Shown in pieces: positions 43,760 to 53,584 of a DNA stretch of 64,000 bases; the first letter of the stretch is position 1; every line of letters starts with the position of its first letter. The stretch is from Symbiodinium natans (lineage: Eukaryota > Sar > Dinophyceae > Suessiales > Symbiodiniaceae), in assembly GCA_905221605.1 (NCBI GenBank), contig CAJNDS010002205.1, forward strand, positions 276,639 through 340,638. Reading direction: 5' to 3'. A program made the translations under genes and the position numbers. The notes beneath the pieces were generated by a model. That model was not told where the DNA came from, did no database searches, and saw nothing but the letters and a program-made list of their open reading frames with translations.

Positions 43760-45137
43760 TCAATTACGCCTCTTGCGCAAGCAGTTTCTGCTGAAAGAAG
43801 CCCCACGCATCCCTGGCTCCAAACCCGAAACCCGAAAAAAGAGTTCACTTGTTTTCCTTGAGTTCATCCTGCTGACAGACTTCAAGTCGTGAAGCCATCT
43901 GCTAGCATCTATCAGAGTCAGCTGCGTGCAGGCCCAGTTTGTAACTCCGGGGGAAGGAGAGACAGATCCAGGCCCTTGTACTCCACCTGGCACACTGTTC
44001 ATACTATTTCTAGGTGAGCAGGACTTCACAGCCAGCTCCGACTCAGGACTCTCTTCTGTCAAATCAGATTCGCACATTCAGCTGAGTGCTGCACAAAGTA
44101 CTGCGCAGCATCGCTTCGTGAAGCCTCCTTTCCTGCGTGCTTTGTTGTCACATGTGCTTCCGTGATACTGTCTTGAAGTTGGCACTGAGCACATCTGAGC
44201 ACCGACTCACATTCAGACGAAGGGTCGCTTGGAGGCTCGTGGCGAGATGTTGGCACCTGCCTCCGGGATAGAACTTGACATGGCTGTATGACACTCAAAT
44301 TCAAGCATCACACCATGCGACGCAAGAACCAAAAGATGGAAGCTCGAAAGCATGCCTCGGCATTGCGCTCAGCTGCACGTCGGCGCACGGCAGTCAGTGG
44401 CCCTCACGCACGACAGCTTAAAAGGCTTGCAGCCTGCAGGTACTGAAAGCCGCGTACGTGCCGACCCCCTTTTTCTCCCTGCAGCAGGCCTACACCCTCC
44501 TCTGCCAGCCCTGCAAACGAGTCAGCAACGGCAGTCTGCGCCTGGGAAAGTCTGAAAGTGTCTGCATGTGCAACGCTGAAGTATGCCAAGGCATCAGCCA
44601 TCTCTCGTGTCTGTGGTCCTGGCTTCTCTGACCCAGCCGGTGAGGTTGCCAAAGAGCTGCTGTGCTCCCCGCACAGTTCTCGCCTTAAGCTTTCAGTTCA
44701 GCTGTTTTCGGCTGCGTTCCAGACAATCAAGAAGCCTGCCTGTGCTCAAAGATCCGCCCTTACTGTCCGGCTGCTGCTATAGCAGGCTCTAGCAATGAAC
44801 ATCAGCGTTCTACTTCCGCAGGGTCTCACTGCCATGGGGGCATGTCTTCGTTGGCACCCGCACTTCGCAAGTCAGTATGTTCCAGCTTCCAGCAAAACAC
44901 AGCAGCAACAAAAGGAAAGGTCTTGAGTTGGAATACAACCTTGTCATCTTCTTACAAGTAACACGGCGCGGACTGCGAACAAGTCTGGCTCACGCTGCCT
45001 GGCTGTCTGTGCTCAAACCCTAGGAGGATGTGCCCCCCTAGGATAGCAAACGCTTTCTGAAGCAGCGCTTCTGAGCTGCGGGCGGCAGTTTCTTGCAGTG
45101 CTTGCGCATCAATGACTTCCTTCCTCGGCTGAGATGC
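43760..45137 (-). CDS. Multi-exon gene, possible helical (BAR-like) domain
   Basis: Minus-strand islands line up as exons. They are 45020-45137 (PRKEVIDAQALQETAARSSE then ALLQKAFAILGGHILLG, flanked by AG and a GGTTTG donor), 44404-44640 (TREMADALAYFSVAHADTFR then LSQAQTAVADSFAGLAEEGV), 44100-44304 (TSRHEPPSDPSSECESVLRC) and 43760-44080 (CESDLTEESPESELAVKSCS, then TQLTLIDASRWLHDLKSVSR and a basic end with stop). The second exon's amphipathic helix is reminiscent of BAR/arfaptin-type helices, but this is weak. The stop at 43760 leaves only about 50 bases before endonuclease V, so the two are tightly packed in tandem. Upstream exons may lie beyond 45137. Confidence 0.45.
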
Positions 45138-45139
45138 AC

Positions 45140-46300
45140 GTGCACGAAAACATGGAAACCATCTGCTTGCACAACTGCTGCAACGAAGCATGTCATCATG
45201 AACGGAGGGAAGTCGGATAATGGGGGCCAATGTGGCTTTTCGGTTCCAAGGATGGATGAATTTGGGTTGGTGCGTCTAGGCGAGAATTTGCTCTTCTCCC
45301 GATGGAAGCGACTACATCTTTCCTGTGGAAATGGAAGCCTCACATGTGTTTTCCTTTGAACATTCTTTTTTAAATTCTTTTAACATGTGCCTTTATGCCC
45401 TAAGGAAATGGTTCTTATTCTTTTTGTTGGGGAAGGGTTGTCTCCTTTGCAGTTGCCAAATATTGCCGCCCCCCATTGTAGATACATTTATTAACACGTA
45501 TAAACGGATATGATGCAGGAAACAAGGAAGGACATCCCTCAAACCCTGGCAAGTTTTTTGTCTTTCGTACTTATGGCAGACTTTGGGGAAGAAAGCAGAC
45601 GACCTTGACTTGTCTTTCGTACAACACCAATGAAAAGCACGTAAGAAAGTCTCCAGCCCCAGCGTTGCACAGAGAAATTACTATCTGGATCCAAGAGCCT
45701 GTTCACCTTTCGTCTTTTTCTGTCCCTGCGAACCACACCATGCGTCTAATCTTGAACGGCGAACGAGGGCTCACTGGCAAATTCATGGATGGGCAAGAGA
45801 GTTCCTTTCAGTGTCACTGCAGCTTCTGGGGTGTGAGACGCTGAGCCGACAGGAATCAGGAACGCAACAGTTTGTTAGATAGTTGCGCTGACTGCAGAAT
45901 CGCCAGTTTGGACGAGTGGCGTTGGCCGCTCGCCTTTCGAATCGCTGGGCACACCAGGTGTCTGCCAAGTACGCACAGCACTTGCAGATCTTGCATGTGC
46001 ACAAGTCTGGAAAGCTCCAAGTTTTTCAGCCAGGAGCGCCATTGCTTCTCGGGCTGACCCCTTGGAAGCTTTTGTTAAGCATCATTCTGTTTTCAGCATA
46101 CATACTAGATACGCTATGATGTCAACTGTGTTTTTGTACATCTCCTTCGCTCTTCTCAGAGGTCGTCGAAATGCTCTTGACTTCGAAGAAGATCCTCAGC
46201 AGATCGTGTCGGTATGGGGCACATGGGGCACATGTGCCGCGGATACCGGCAAGCACCGGTGCATGGAAGCCATGCTCACTATGCCAAGACGTTTCAGAAG
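45140..46300. other. No firm gene
   Basis: A plus-strand island at 45916-46050 reads VALAARLSNRWAHQVSAKYA then QHLQILHVHKSGKLQVFQPG and is fairly protein-like. Another at 45655-45790 reads REITIWIQEPVHLSSFSV. Neither has a clear start, splice sites or family. The rest is unremarkable. Confidence 0.3.
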
Positions 46301-46309
46301 GAGCATCCA

Positions 46310-46410
46310 CCACCATTTGGTTTGAGGCCACATCTGCTGGCACGCGCCGCTGACGATCTCGTGCCTTGGCATCGGCCCCTGCCTTCGCGCACTGTGATGT
46401 CATTTGGATG
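46310..46410 (-). CDS. Ankyrin exon, last recognised repeat
   Basis: After GCGAAG the minus strand reads AGADAKARDRQRRVPADVAS then NQ. This is an ankyrin loop plus helix (A-G-A-D-x-x-A-R-D-R-x-x-R-x-P-A-D-V-A). The downstream end is not resolved. Confidence 0.55.
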
Positions 46411-47234
46411 CTCTGCTGCCAGATTCTGCCTCGAGAAATCACTGGCTGACAGGCCTGCAGCAGCAGTGAGACGAGCCGCATGTGGCCTCTGCATTGTTAT
46501 GGCACTTGGTCGTTGTCGTTTTGTCAAGAGTTGAAACTCCTTCCGCTAAAAGAACCCGAGGCTGCAGAGAAGCCCACATCCCACTAAACCATCAGAGAAC
46601 TCACAAAGTGTCCCTCAGTGCAATGTTGACATCGAGGTAATGCTTTCGCCTTTGGCTGCTGCTGCGTGGAGTGGTTGCACACCGGCGGCTGACGCCGCAA
46701 TAGATGCAGAAGCGGCCAACAGCTGACGAGCCGCCTGGCTTTTAAGGCAACAACAGCAACAAGGGGGCAACGTTTGGCGCAGTGAGCTTCTGCATTTCCA
46801 CCACTACATTTAATTTCAAGATACAAGGAAGCGGCCATTTGTGTAGGGGAGCTGGCCTTCGACTTAAACGAAGGGGCGACGCGGCACAAAGCGTGTCGCG
46901 TCCAAGGCGGAGGGGATGGGTTAGTAACGGTTAGTAAACGCGGAAAACTCATGCACTTCATGGGTTTGGCAGTCGCCGGCCCCCACTGTCAGCGAACTCA
47001 GATAGAAACGAAAGGCTTGCGAGCAACGACATGACAACCATGCGCCTCCAACCTGTCCTGAGCTGCGGCAAAATGCAGTGCCGTGGTGCCCCGCTGATCT
47101 GCGGCGTTTGGATCAGCACGCGCCCGCAGTAGGTACTCCACAATCACCTCGAAGGCGCGGCTTTGCACAACCGTATCGAAACACACACTTCACTCACGCT
47201 GAACGGCCCCCTGCCCACAGGAGTGTTTCATACA

Positions 47235-47269
<35 letters not shown>

Positions 47270-50200
47270 TACCCCCCCCCAGTGACCTACCCTTTTTCGC
47301 CTTGTCTCAAGTCACCCAGCTGCTCTGCAAGCAAACGCGGTGTGCAATATAGCGTATTTCCTAGGGCGTAGACTAAAATACAACTAAAATCGCATACACG
47401 GGACAGTAGAAAAACCAAAAATACCAAAGCCAAAAAAACCAAAAAACCAAAACCAAAAAAACCAAAAAAAACCAAAACCAAAAAAAAAAAAAAACACAAA
47501 AAAACAAAACCAAAAAAACCAAAAATACCAAAAAAAACAATTTTCAGGGACTCTCAGGAAATCCCTATGAGGCTTCTCCAAGAGTCCCGGAAAACTGTTT
47601 TTTTTGGTGTTTTTGGTTTTTTTGGTTTTGTTTTTTTTGGTTTTTTTGGTTTTTTGGTTTTGGTGTTTTTGTTTTTTTGGTTTTGGTTTTTTTGGCTTTT
47701 TGGTTCGCCTTCACTGTCACGAGGCAACAACTACGCATTTTTAAGTGTGCTTATGCTAATTGTGCTTTTCAGAAATAGTATACAAGTGGTCTTTCTAGTG
47801 CTTCAGAACTATTTGTTTCGTTATTATGTAAGTAGAGCCGCTAGTGTTTAGTGCATCTTTTGGTTGTACTCAAGTGTAGTAGACCTTATTCAGCCATTAC
47901 TTGGTGCTCTGGTAGCTCAATTCGCATGGATAATATTTGCCTGGTAAATGCGATTAATTATCTAGAAGCAGCATTTGCAATACTTGTCTTGAGAAAAAGC
48001 ATTTATTGCTTAGAATTGTTTGCTTAAAAAGTGACGCCTACTCGTCCAGGAATACCCCAAAACCCTATAATCCAAACTTTACCAGAGATTCTCCTGAAAA
48101 GCTTGCGCTTTTGGATGTTTTTATGTATTTGTGAATTTGCTTGTGTATGGCCTTCACTAAGTACTTTTCTAGGATTCTTGTGCATTTTTTAAGCCTGATT
48201 GTGCAAGTTGCGTTTTTCAAGCATAGTATATATGTGGTCTTTATTGAATACTTCAGACGTCTTTGTTTCATCGTTATGTAAGTAGAACCGCTTCTATTTC
48301 CATTATTGTGCATTTTTAAGCTTGCTCATGCAGATTGTGTTTTTCAGACATAGTATATAAGTGGTCTTTAGTGAATACTTCAGCAATCTTTGTCTCATTG
48401 TTATGTAGGTAGAACCGTTTCCATTTCCGCAAGTGTTTATTTCGTATTTGGTTGAGTATGATCCTTTAAATAGTATTCACTTGAGTCAAATTGGGCTATT
48501 TGCTTAAGAATTCCTCTAGTAGTTAAATTCGCATAGAATGAATACTTCAAAAAAACTGTTTCATGTAAACATAAGGTGTTTCATTTGACTTTGCAGATAG
48601 TACTTCAATAATACTTTGCCTGGTATAAACACAACTGTTTCAATGCATTAGTTGCTCAACAAAGCACTATTTGCCCTTTAAACCACACTTTGCCATATTT
48701 TGGTTGAAAATGGTGCTTCTTTCGTATTTTGGTTGAGTATGGTCCTTTAAATGGTATTCACTTGAGTCAAATTGGTCTATTTGCTTAATAATGACTCTAG
48801 TAGCTAAATTCGCATAAAATGATTATTTCAAAAATAAAAACGATTCATGAATATGTAAACATAAGGTATTTCAGTGGACTTTTCAGAGAGCATACTTTGC
48901 CTAGTACAGACACAATTGTATAAATACAGTATTTGCACTTTAAACGCACACTTTGCCATTTTTTGGTTGAGAATGGTGTTTATTTCGTATCTTGGTTGAG
49001 TATGCTCCTTTAAATAGTATTCACTTGAGTCAAATTGGGCTCTTTGCTGAATAATTACTCTAGTAGCTAAATTCGCATAGAGCCAAGAAAAATGTTTCAC
49101 TATTTGATTAATACTTTGCCTCGTACAAACACAATTGTATAAATAAATTAGTTGCTCAACAAAACATTAATTGCCCTTTTTTTTCACAAGGGACTCGACT
49201 GCTGCCCTTTCTGCCCAGCCCGCCCCCACACCACATTAATTGCCCTTGAAAGGCACAATTTGCATAGAAAAACACTGATCTAAACATCTAAAAACAGCAT
49301 TGTCCGCTTCAGATTCAAAATGTAGATTCTTCCAATGCTGGCTTATCGGGGTCTGTGAGGTGGGTGTCCCAGGAACTGTCCTTCATTACCCGGTGATTAA
49401 CTACGCGACTTTTGGGCCTTCTTTGTTATTTTTTGTTAAAAAGGCCTAAAAAGGCCTAAAAAGGGTAGGTCGCTGGGGGGGGGGTAGCATATATATGTAT
49501 ATACATATGTATTTACTTATTTGTTTCGTATTTAGATGTAGGCGCTTTAAAGTACTTGGCGGTCGCGCAGATCGAGCGATATCAGTCGGAAGACACAGCC
49601 AACTACAGTGAACTTGAAGGCGCGAGTTGAGTCTGCAGAGTTATGTGCTTCTCCCGGCACACGGTGGCCGACGCCAGCTGCCCAGTGAAGCGGTTGCTCA
49701 CCAGCATGCCCCGTCGCAGAGATGTTGGCACGCTGGTGCTGCAAGGGTGAGCTGGGCGAGAAATGGCGAGCAAAACCTCTTCATGCATGACCCCGGCCTC
49801 CACAAGAAAAGCAACGGTTTGCACATCGCTTTCCAAGGCTGCATAGTGCACCGGCTGTATGCCTGAAGCAGGGGCATGACATACCAGCCCAGCATGTTCA
49901 AGCAGATTGCCGTCAAGGCACCGCCGCTGTCCTGTGCGTGCGCTGAAGCTCGCCGCTTCAGTAAGTACCTCGCAAAATACAAATCCTCAACAGTGTCGCC
50001 GACTTAGCAACAGAGACGTTCCTAAGCCCTGGCATGGCTTGAGGTTTTTACATCCGAGAATCCGACTCAAGCACGAGCTGATGTCCAGAGAGCGCAGCCC
50101 AATGAATGGCATGGGGCTTGCCACCGTCCTGTAACTTGCAGATGCATGTGGAAGCGTGCAGGCACGAGCAGAAGCGACGGTGCTATCAGCGCAGCAGCAG

Positions 50201-52088
50201 TTGCAAAACAGCTCTCAGAAAACCCAGGCATCTGCAGCAGAAGCGAGCGGGTACCGGGGGGGTGGAGGGGGCGGGTGGGTAGTCAACAAGAATGGAAGTA
50301 CATGAAACATGCACCAGCAGTACTGGGCCGAACCTTATCGCATCTTATAGCAGCCCTGGAACATCCTCATACCAAAGCTTCCGGACATATCTTGACTTTG
50401 TTTGTGCTCGAGGCTTGTTGGGCACTGGTCCTTCTGCTTGATGGGGGTGCCAGCCTCTGCCAGGAGCTCAAGGAGAGGAAGGTCCCCTCTCTCGGCAGCC
50501 ATGGCTGCCGCATTCTTGCCTGCCCGAGGCCGGAACAGAAAGCACAGAAATATATGCCGAATCTGAGCGCAACAAGAAAGTCTGAGCGCCTTCCCGGTCA
50601 CGCAGCCGAAGGTCACACCCTGCTGCGACCAGCAGAGCGGCGGAGTCGCGATGCCCACGAGCGACGCTTCGGTGCAGCGCAGTGGCGCCATCCTCGTCCA
50701 CGGCGTCCAGGTCGATTCCGCCAATCTGCAGCTTCCATCGAGCATGGGTTAAATACTAAAGTGGCTGAGCCGGTCAAGCGTGTCGCACTGCGGCTTGGCC
50801 TACGGATCCGCCTCGATGAGCTCTTGCAGGCCGCTTCGGTTGTTGCGGTGTGCCGCGATGTGGAGGGCAGATGCCCAGTTCTGCGAACGGCCCTGCAGAG
50901 GAAACAGGTTCCGAGAAGTTCCGAGAAGGCACGATATAGCAGGCATACGGTAGCTTGCACGCCGCTGATGCGTCATTGACAGTCGCTGCCTGTGCACCGA
51001 ATCCCAGCACAAACGGTGCAAGATTGCAGGTGGCCTCGACAACTTGCTACTCGTTCGATTGAAACTTGCCGCTAGACTCACTCAACTAGACTCACGACTG
51101 CAGACGCTAGGCCCGTCCAGGATATAGAAGCAGTGCCCAACAAGACACACACACTGAGACTCGGCTCAATCTCCGCAAGGGCGCATGTGGGAACCGATCG
51201 CCAAAGTACATGGCCTGCAGGTTTCAACAATTTCGGCCATTGACTACATGCATTACTTGTTGCTTGAGTACGGCTCCAAATCCGGCTCGCTGTCCCAGAA
51301 TGCAAGCAGGAGGTGTGCCTCCCCCGGACGCTGCACGCAGAACCAGGGCTCCTGCAAACGTGCCAATGTGCCTTGAGCATCCTCGACAACACCTTTTAGG
51401 ATCCTGCAACTGCCCTCATTTGCCGAGGCCTTGCCCAGCTGAGTAACTTTCTTTGTGCGTCCTGTCAGTCCTGTCAAGTACAGTCAAATACTGTCACCTA
51501 CTGTCCAATTGTCAACACTTCCTCCACATGTCAGCACATTCCTCACTGCGCGGATGGCACTGGTGTCATGCGTCCTTCCAGGCCAGCCAGCGCCACGCAT
51601 GGATCAGCACCCAGCAGTTTATCGAGATCCGAGCCTGGTGTCATGTCAAAACTCTCGGCCCATCCTGAAGTGTGCCTTCAGACGTGGCGGGCCTGGCTTT
51701 GCCAGCCACCAAGCTTTGAGGCCTCCAAGAAGCAGCTGCCATGTCTCGGCATGACTATGGGCACGCGTGGAGGAGGCCTGACGGCTCGTGCAACAAGCGT
51801 GAAAGGCATTACATGACATGAAACTGTATCTTTGTCACTTTGCACCCGGCCCTCTGTGTGCGTGCGTGTGCGTCAAGGTTGCAGAAGTTGAGGGTCATCT
51901 TGGCATGAAGCCAGTGGCGAGCACCTGCGTCCCGATGGACAGAATCGGCCGGGCATCAAAGCCCAGCAGCGGTGCCGGCTCAGCTGCACTGCCCAGCATA
52001 TTCCAAAATTCACCTACAGTGAAGATTGAAGAGCAGACCCAGCTTCCTGCAAACAATGTGCCACCACAGTCACAAACACAATCACAAA

Positions 52089-52123
<35 letters not shown>

Positions 52124-52808
52124 TACATATATGTATATATGTGTGTGTGTATGCATGTATGTATGTGTATATAGAATACTTGGAAATTGCTTTCTCTTCT
52201 ACGTCTTTGACCATCGGCGACGCACTCTTGTCAAGACAAAGGTCATGGCTGTCCAGACTGAACTACGTTTACGAAGCGCCCTTCCTCCTTCTGATCTAAC
52301 AACTGCCGAGACACGGTGTACAGAATATGCCATGTCGGCAAAGAACACATTCCACTCGGAAGCGTTCTGCGCCAAATACTGCTCCATAGATAATACTTCT
52401 TTCGAGCGTAGATGATCAAAGTGCCCATTGTTCGTCTTGACTCTGTGAGACGTGAACTTGCGGAGAAACCTGTCCTGGACTTTTGCCGAGCACAAATGAG
52501 CGCAACATCAATGCTGCGTCTCACCAACTGATTGCATCTAAGTCGCTTTCGTCCAAAGGTCGTTCCTCCACAAACCGCGAAGCACAGCCGGGCGTCCACG
52601 CAGGGTGTCGGCAACCTTCAGAGGTGAGGCATGCTGTGGCCATGACTCTTGGCTTGCAGTGGTTTGTCACATACTCTTCCCACCGCACCGCGGCCAACTT
52701 TGCAGCGTCCAGCCGAGGAAGATCGCAGCGTTCGGCTCCGCCAGCAGCTAGGAACTGGTGCACGGCTTGCAGCCGAGCTTGCAGCCGAGCCTGGCGCACT
52801 GAGCCCAT
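46310..52808 (-). CDS. Ankyrin-repeat protein gene, multi-exon
   Basis: Minus-strand exons from a supported start (ATG 52806-52808, with an in-frame TAG six codons upstream) to an ankyrin island at 46310-46410 are read as one gene. After a novel N-terminal region (52.8-51.2 kb) come ankyrin repeats at 50892-50430, 49990-49630, 47165-47050 and 46410-46310. Key repeat residues are ALHIAAHRNN, GATALHRSVARGHRDSAALL, GIQPVHYAALESDVQTVAFL, EYLLRARADPNAADQRGTTA and KAGADAKARDRQRRVPADVA. Ankyrin repeats mediate protein binding, so the partner and role are unknown. Introns use GC donors. The 1.6 kb AT-rich island falls in the intron between the third and fourth groups. It is possible that two genes are merged here. 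Confidence 0.55.
47050..47165 (-). CDS. Ankyrin exon, later repeat
   Basis: The exon reads RAFEVIVEYLLRARADPNAA then DQRGTTALHFAAAQD before a possible GT donor (GGACAG|GTTGG). It is a classic ankyrin junction: Y-L-L-R-A-R-A-D-P-N-A-A-D-Q-R-G-T-T-A-L-H-F-A-A. Acceptor is TGCAAAG|CC or nearby. Confidence 0.65.
47237..47268. repeat. TA microsatellite with adjacent C-run
   Basis: About 15 TA dinucleotides are followed within ten bases by a run of C (47272-47280). It is located in the large intron of the ankyrin gene. Confidence 0.95.
47412..47704. repeat. Large imperfect inverted repeat (fold-back)
   Basis: The left arm (47412-47554) is A-rich with ACCAAAAA units. The right arm (47581-47704) is the T-rich complement with TTTTTGGT units. 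The innermost stem is exact: GGGACTCT at 47547-47554 against AGAGTCCC at 47581-47588, with a 26-base loop. Transcribed RNA could form a hairpin well over 100 bases long. Frames here translate as Phe/Gly/Trp repeats and are not genes. Confidence 0.85.
47720..49330. repeat. AT-rich island with two internal repeat families
   Basis: Base composition shifts sharply to AT-rich compared with the rest of the window. Family one (about 270 bases) begins TTCGTAT-TTGGTTGAGTATG and occurs at 48441, 48721 and 48984, sharing GTATTCACTTGAGTCAAATT. Family two (about 128 bases) has TAGTATA, TGTAAGTAGA and CATTTTTAAG and occurs near 47738, 48183 and 48311. No gene-like frame exists in it. Origin is unknown: an AT-rich satellite, an organelle-derived piece or foreign DNA. 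Confidence 0.75.
49164..49247. mobile_element. Short insertion flanked by a 15-base target duplication
   Basis: ACATTAATTGCCCTT occurs at 49164-49178 and again exactly at 49233-49247. Between them is a 54-base segment that starts with a T-run and is GC-rich, unlike its AT-rich surroundings. On the minus strand it would be a short sequence ending in poly(A). It contains CAGTCGAGTCC, which matches the Pol III B box GGTTCGANTCC at 8 of 11 positions. This looks like a 5'-truncated SINE-like retroposition. Confidence 0.6.
49630..49990 (-). CDS. Ankyrin-gene exon, about 115 residues
   Basis: One minus-strand frame stays open: EVLTEAASFSARTGQRRCLD, NLLEHAGLVCHAPASGIQPV, HYAALESDVQTVAFLVEAGV, then HEEVLLAISRPAHPCST and RRGMLVSNRFTGQLASATVC. 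The G-I-Q-P-V-H-Y-A-A-L-E-S-D-V-Q-T-V-A-F-L-V-E-A-G part is an ankyrin unit. Acceptor GCGAG|GTAC near 49967 is plausible. It lies directly beside the AT-rich island. Confidence 0.5.
50430..50519 (-). CDS. Ankyrin exon, third repeat
   Basis: After CGGGCAG the exon begins GC AAG AAT, completing the Gly codon left by the previous exon. It reads GKNAAAMAAERGDLPLLELL then AEAGTPIKQKD, an ankyrin unit. The intron between (50520-50589) is only 70 bases, GC to AG. The 3' limit is approximate. Confidence 0.7.
50590..50725 (-). CDS. Ankyrin exon, second repeat
   Basis: In phase 0 after the 86-base intron, the exon reads IGGIDLDAVDEDGATALHRS then VARGHRDSAALLVAAGCDLR and LRDRE plus one base. This is a complete ankyrin unit (D-G-A-T-A-L-H-x-x-V-A-R-G-H, then A-L-L-V-A-A-G-C-D). 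It is 136 bases long and ends in phase 1, with a GC donor (GGAAG|GCGCTCAG). Confidence 0.75.
50812..50892 (-). CDS. Ankyrin exon, first repeat
   Basis: After CTGCAG|GG the exon reads GRSQNWASALHIAAHRNNRS then GLQELIE, an ankyrin first half with S-A-L-H-I-A-A-H. It ends at GAG with a GC donor (GAG|GCGGATCCG). The frame otherwise meets TAG after E-A-D-P, which forces a splice here. The intron 50726-50811 is 86 bases and ends CTGCAG. Confidence 0.7.
51250..52013 (-). CDS. N-terminal region exons of the ankyrin gene, novel domain
   Basis: Four islands are seen. 51900-52013 follows CTGTAG|GTGAA and reads EFWNMLGSAAEPAPLLGFDA then RPILSIGTQVLATGFMP. 51700-51760 reads MPRHGSCFLEASKLGGWQ. 51555-51660 reads SFDMTPGSDLDKLLGADPCV then ALAGLEGRMTPVPSAQ. 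51260-51420 reads GSCRILKGVVEDAQGTLARL then QEPWFCVQRPGEAHLLLAFW. The phase of the 52013 exon (first two bases GT) is compatible with exon 1 ending in phase 1. No known domain is recognised. Confidence 0.4.
52090..52173. repeat. CA microsatellite followed by TATG/GTAT repeats
   Basis: CA dinucleotides occupy about 52098-52120, then TATATG, GTGTGTGT and ATGTATGT units follow to about 52173. It lies in an intron of the ankyrin gene. Frames here are His/Thr or Cys/Val repeats. Confidence 0.9.
52210..52480 (-). CDS. Possible second exon region of the ankyrin gene
   Basis: An open minus-strand segment reads DRFLRKFTSHRVKTNNGHFD, VLSMEQYLAQNASEWNVFFA, DMAYSVHRVSAVVRSEGGRA and a basic tail. It is protein-like and lies between exon 1 and the 52.0 kb exon, but several AG acceptors are possible, so the used part is unknown. 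Confidence 0.35.
52616..52808 (-). CDS. First exon of the ankyrin gene
   Basis: The frame opens TAG TTG GAC CTC GCA CTC ATG, so the in-frame stop fixes the start at 52808. The exon encodes 64 residues plus one base: MGSVRQARLQARLQAVHQFL, AAGGAERCDLPRLDAAKLAA, VRWEEYVTNHCKPRVMATAC, LTSE. It is followed by a GT donor (GAAG|GTTGCC). A basic N-terminal helix leads into a more ordered region. No signal peptide. Confidence 0.5.
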
Positions 52809-53194
52809 GAGTGCGAGGTCCAACTAGCGCAACTCTGCCTCATTTTGCCTGCGCTTGAAGCGTGGAGCAACCCTAAGCAAGGCTAAGCCTGAAGCAGAAG
52901 ACATGCCTTGAAGCCCTCTGCACTTCTTTCCTTCTAGCGTAAGGGTCTTCTGGTTGCAAGCACCCTAACACCTGCGCATGAGGGCGGCGGTGATTCAGAA
53001 CTTTGATTGAGTCAAACTTGTTCGCGGCAAGTCGTCATGGAAATAGTCTCATGGGGATGTTCTGGGTTTATGCTCCCGAAGGGATTTATACAGCATCCTA
53101 AACGTTGCCGACTTTTCAAGCTGAAATGTTCAACTTGCAGGAGTTGCAGGTATGTGAAGTTGACCAAACTGCTCAGTGGACCGCTCTCTCCATG

Positions 53195-53384
53195 TCTTCT
53201 TCTTCTTCTTCTTCTTCTTCTTCTTCTTCTGCTTCTGCTTCTGCTTCTGCTTCTGCTTCTGCTCTTCTGCTCTTCTGCTCTTCTGCTCTTCTGCTCTTCT
53301 GCTCTTCTGCTCTTCTGCTTCTGCTCTTCTGCTCTTCTGCTTCTGCTTCTGCTTCTGCTTCTGCTTCTGCTTCTGCTTCTGCTG
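53195..53384. repeat. TTC, TTCTGC and TCTTCTGC compound repeat
   Basis: A pure TTC tract (53195-53229) passes into TTCTGC units, then CTCTTCTG units (about 53262-53336), and back to TTCTGC units to 53384. Frames translate as Ser/Phe/Leu runs on plus or Glu/Lys/Arg runs on minus and are not counted as genes. Confidence 0.92.
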
Positions 53385-53558
53385 GGCTTAAGGGGGCTCA
53401 TCTGGTTTAAATTTCCGTCGATCCACGTCAACCTCGACATCGCGCCCGCCCTGTCTCGTGGTCTGTGTGACACCTTCCACCGCCCCTTCTCGCTCTCTAC
53501 GCGCTAGCCCGATGATACTAGCCATTCCCCGGTACTTCCTGATTCTTCTGTCATGCAG

Positions 53559-53584
53559 ACACACACACACACACACACACACAC
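53559..53584. repeat. CA microsatellite
   Basis: About 13 CA dinucleotides between CATGCAGA and GCTTCG. Confidence 0.95.

Noticed and set aside
47287-47851. Phe/Gly/Trp-rich frames on both strands
   Set aside because: They are translations of the A-rich/T-rich fold-back repeat.
50335-50745. A 136-residue minus-strand frame running through 50.3-50.7 kb
   Set aside because: Its first part is out of frame with the ankyrin repeat and reads through the GC-AG intron. Only the part from 50519 downward is coding.
53007-53507. Leu-rich and Arg/Ser-rich frames over 150 residues
   Set aside because: They come from the TTC/TTCTGC repeat tract.
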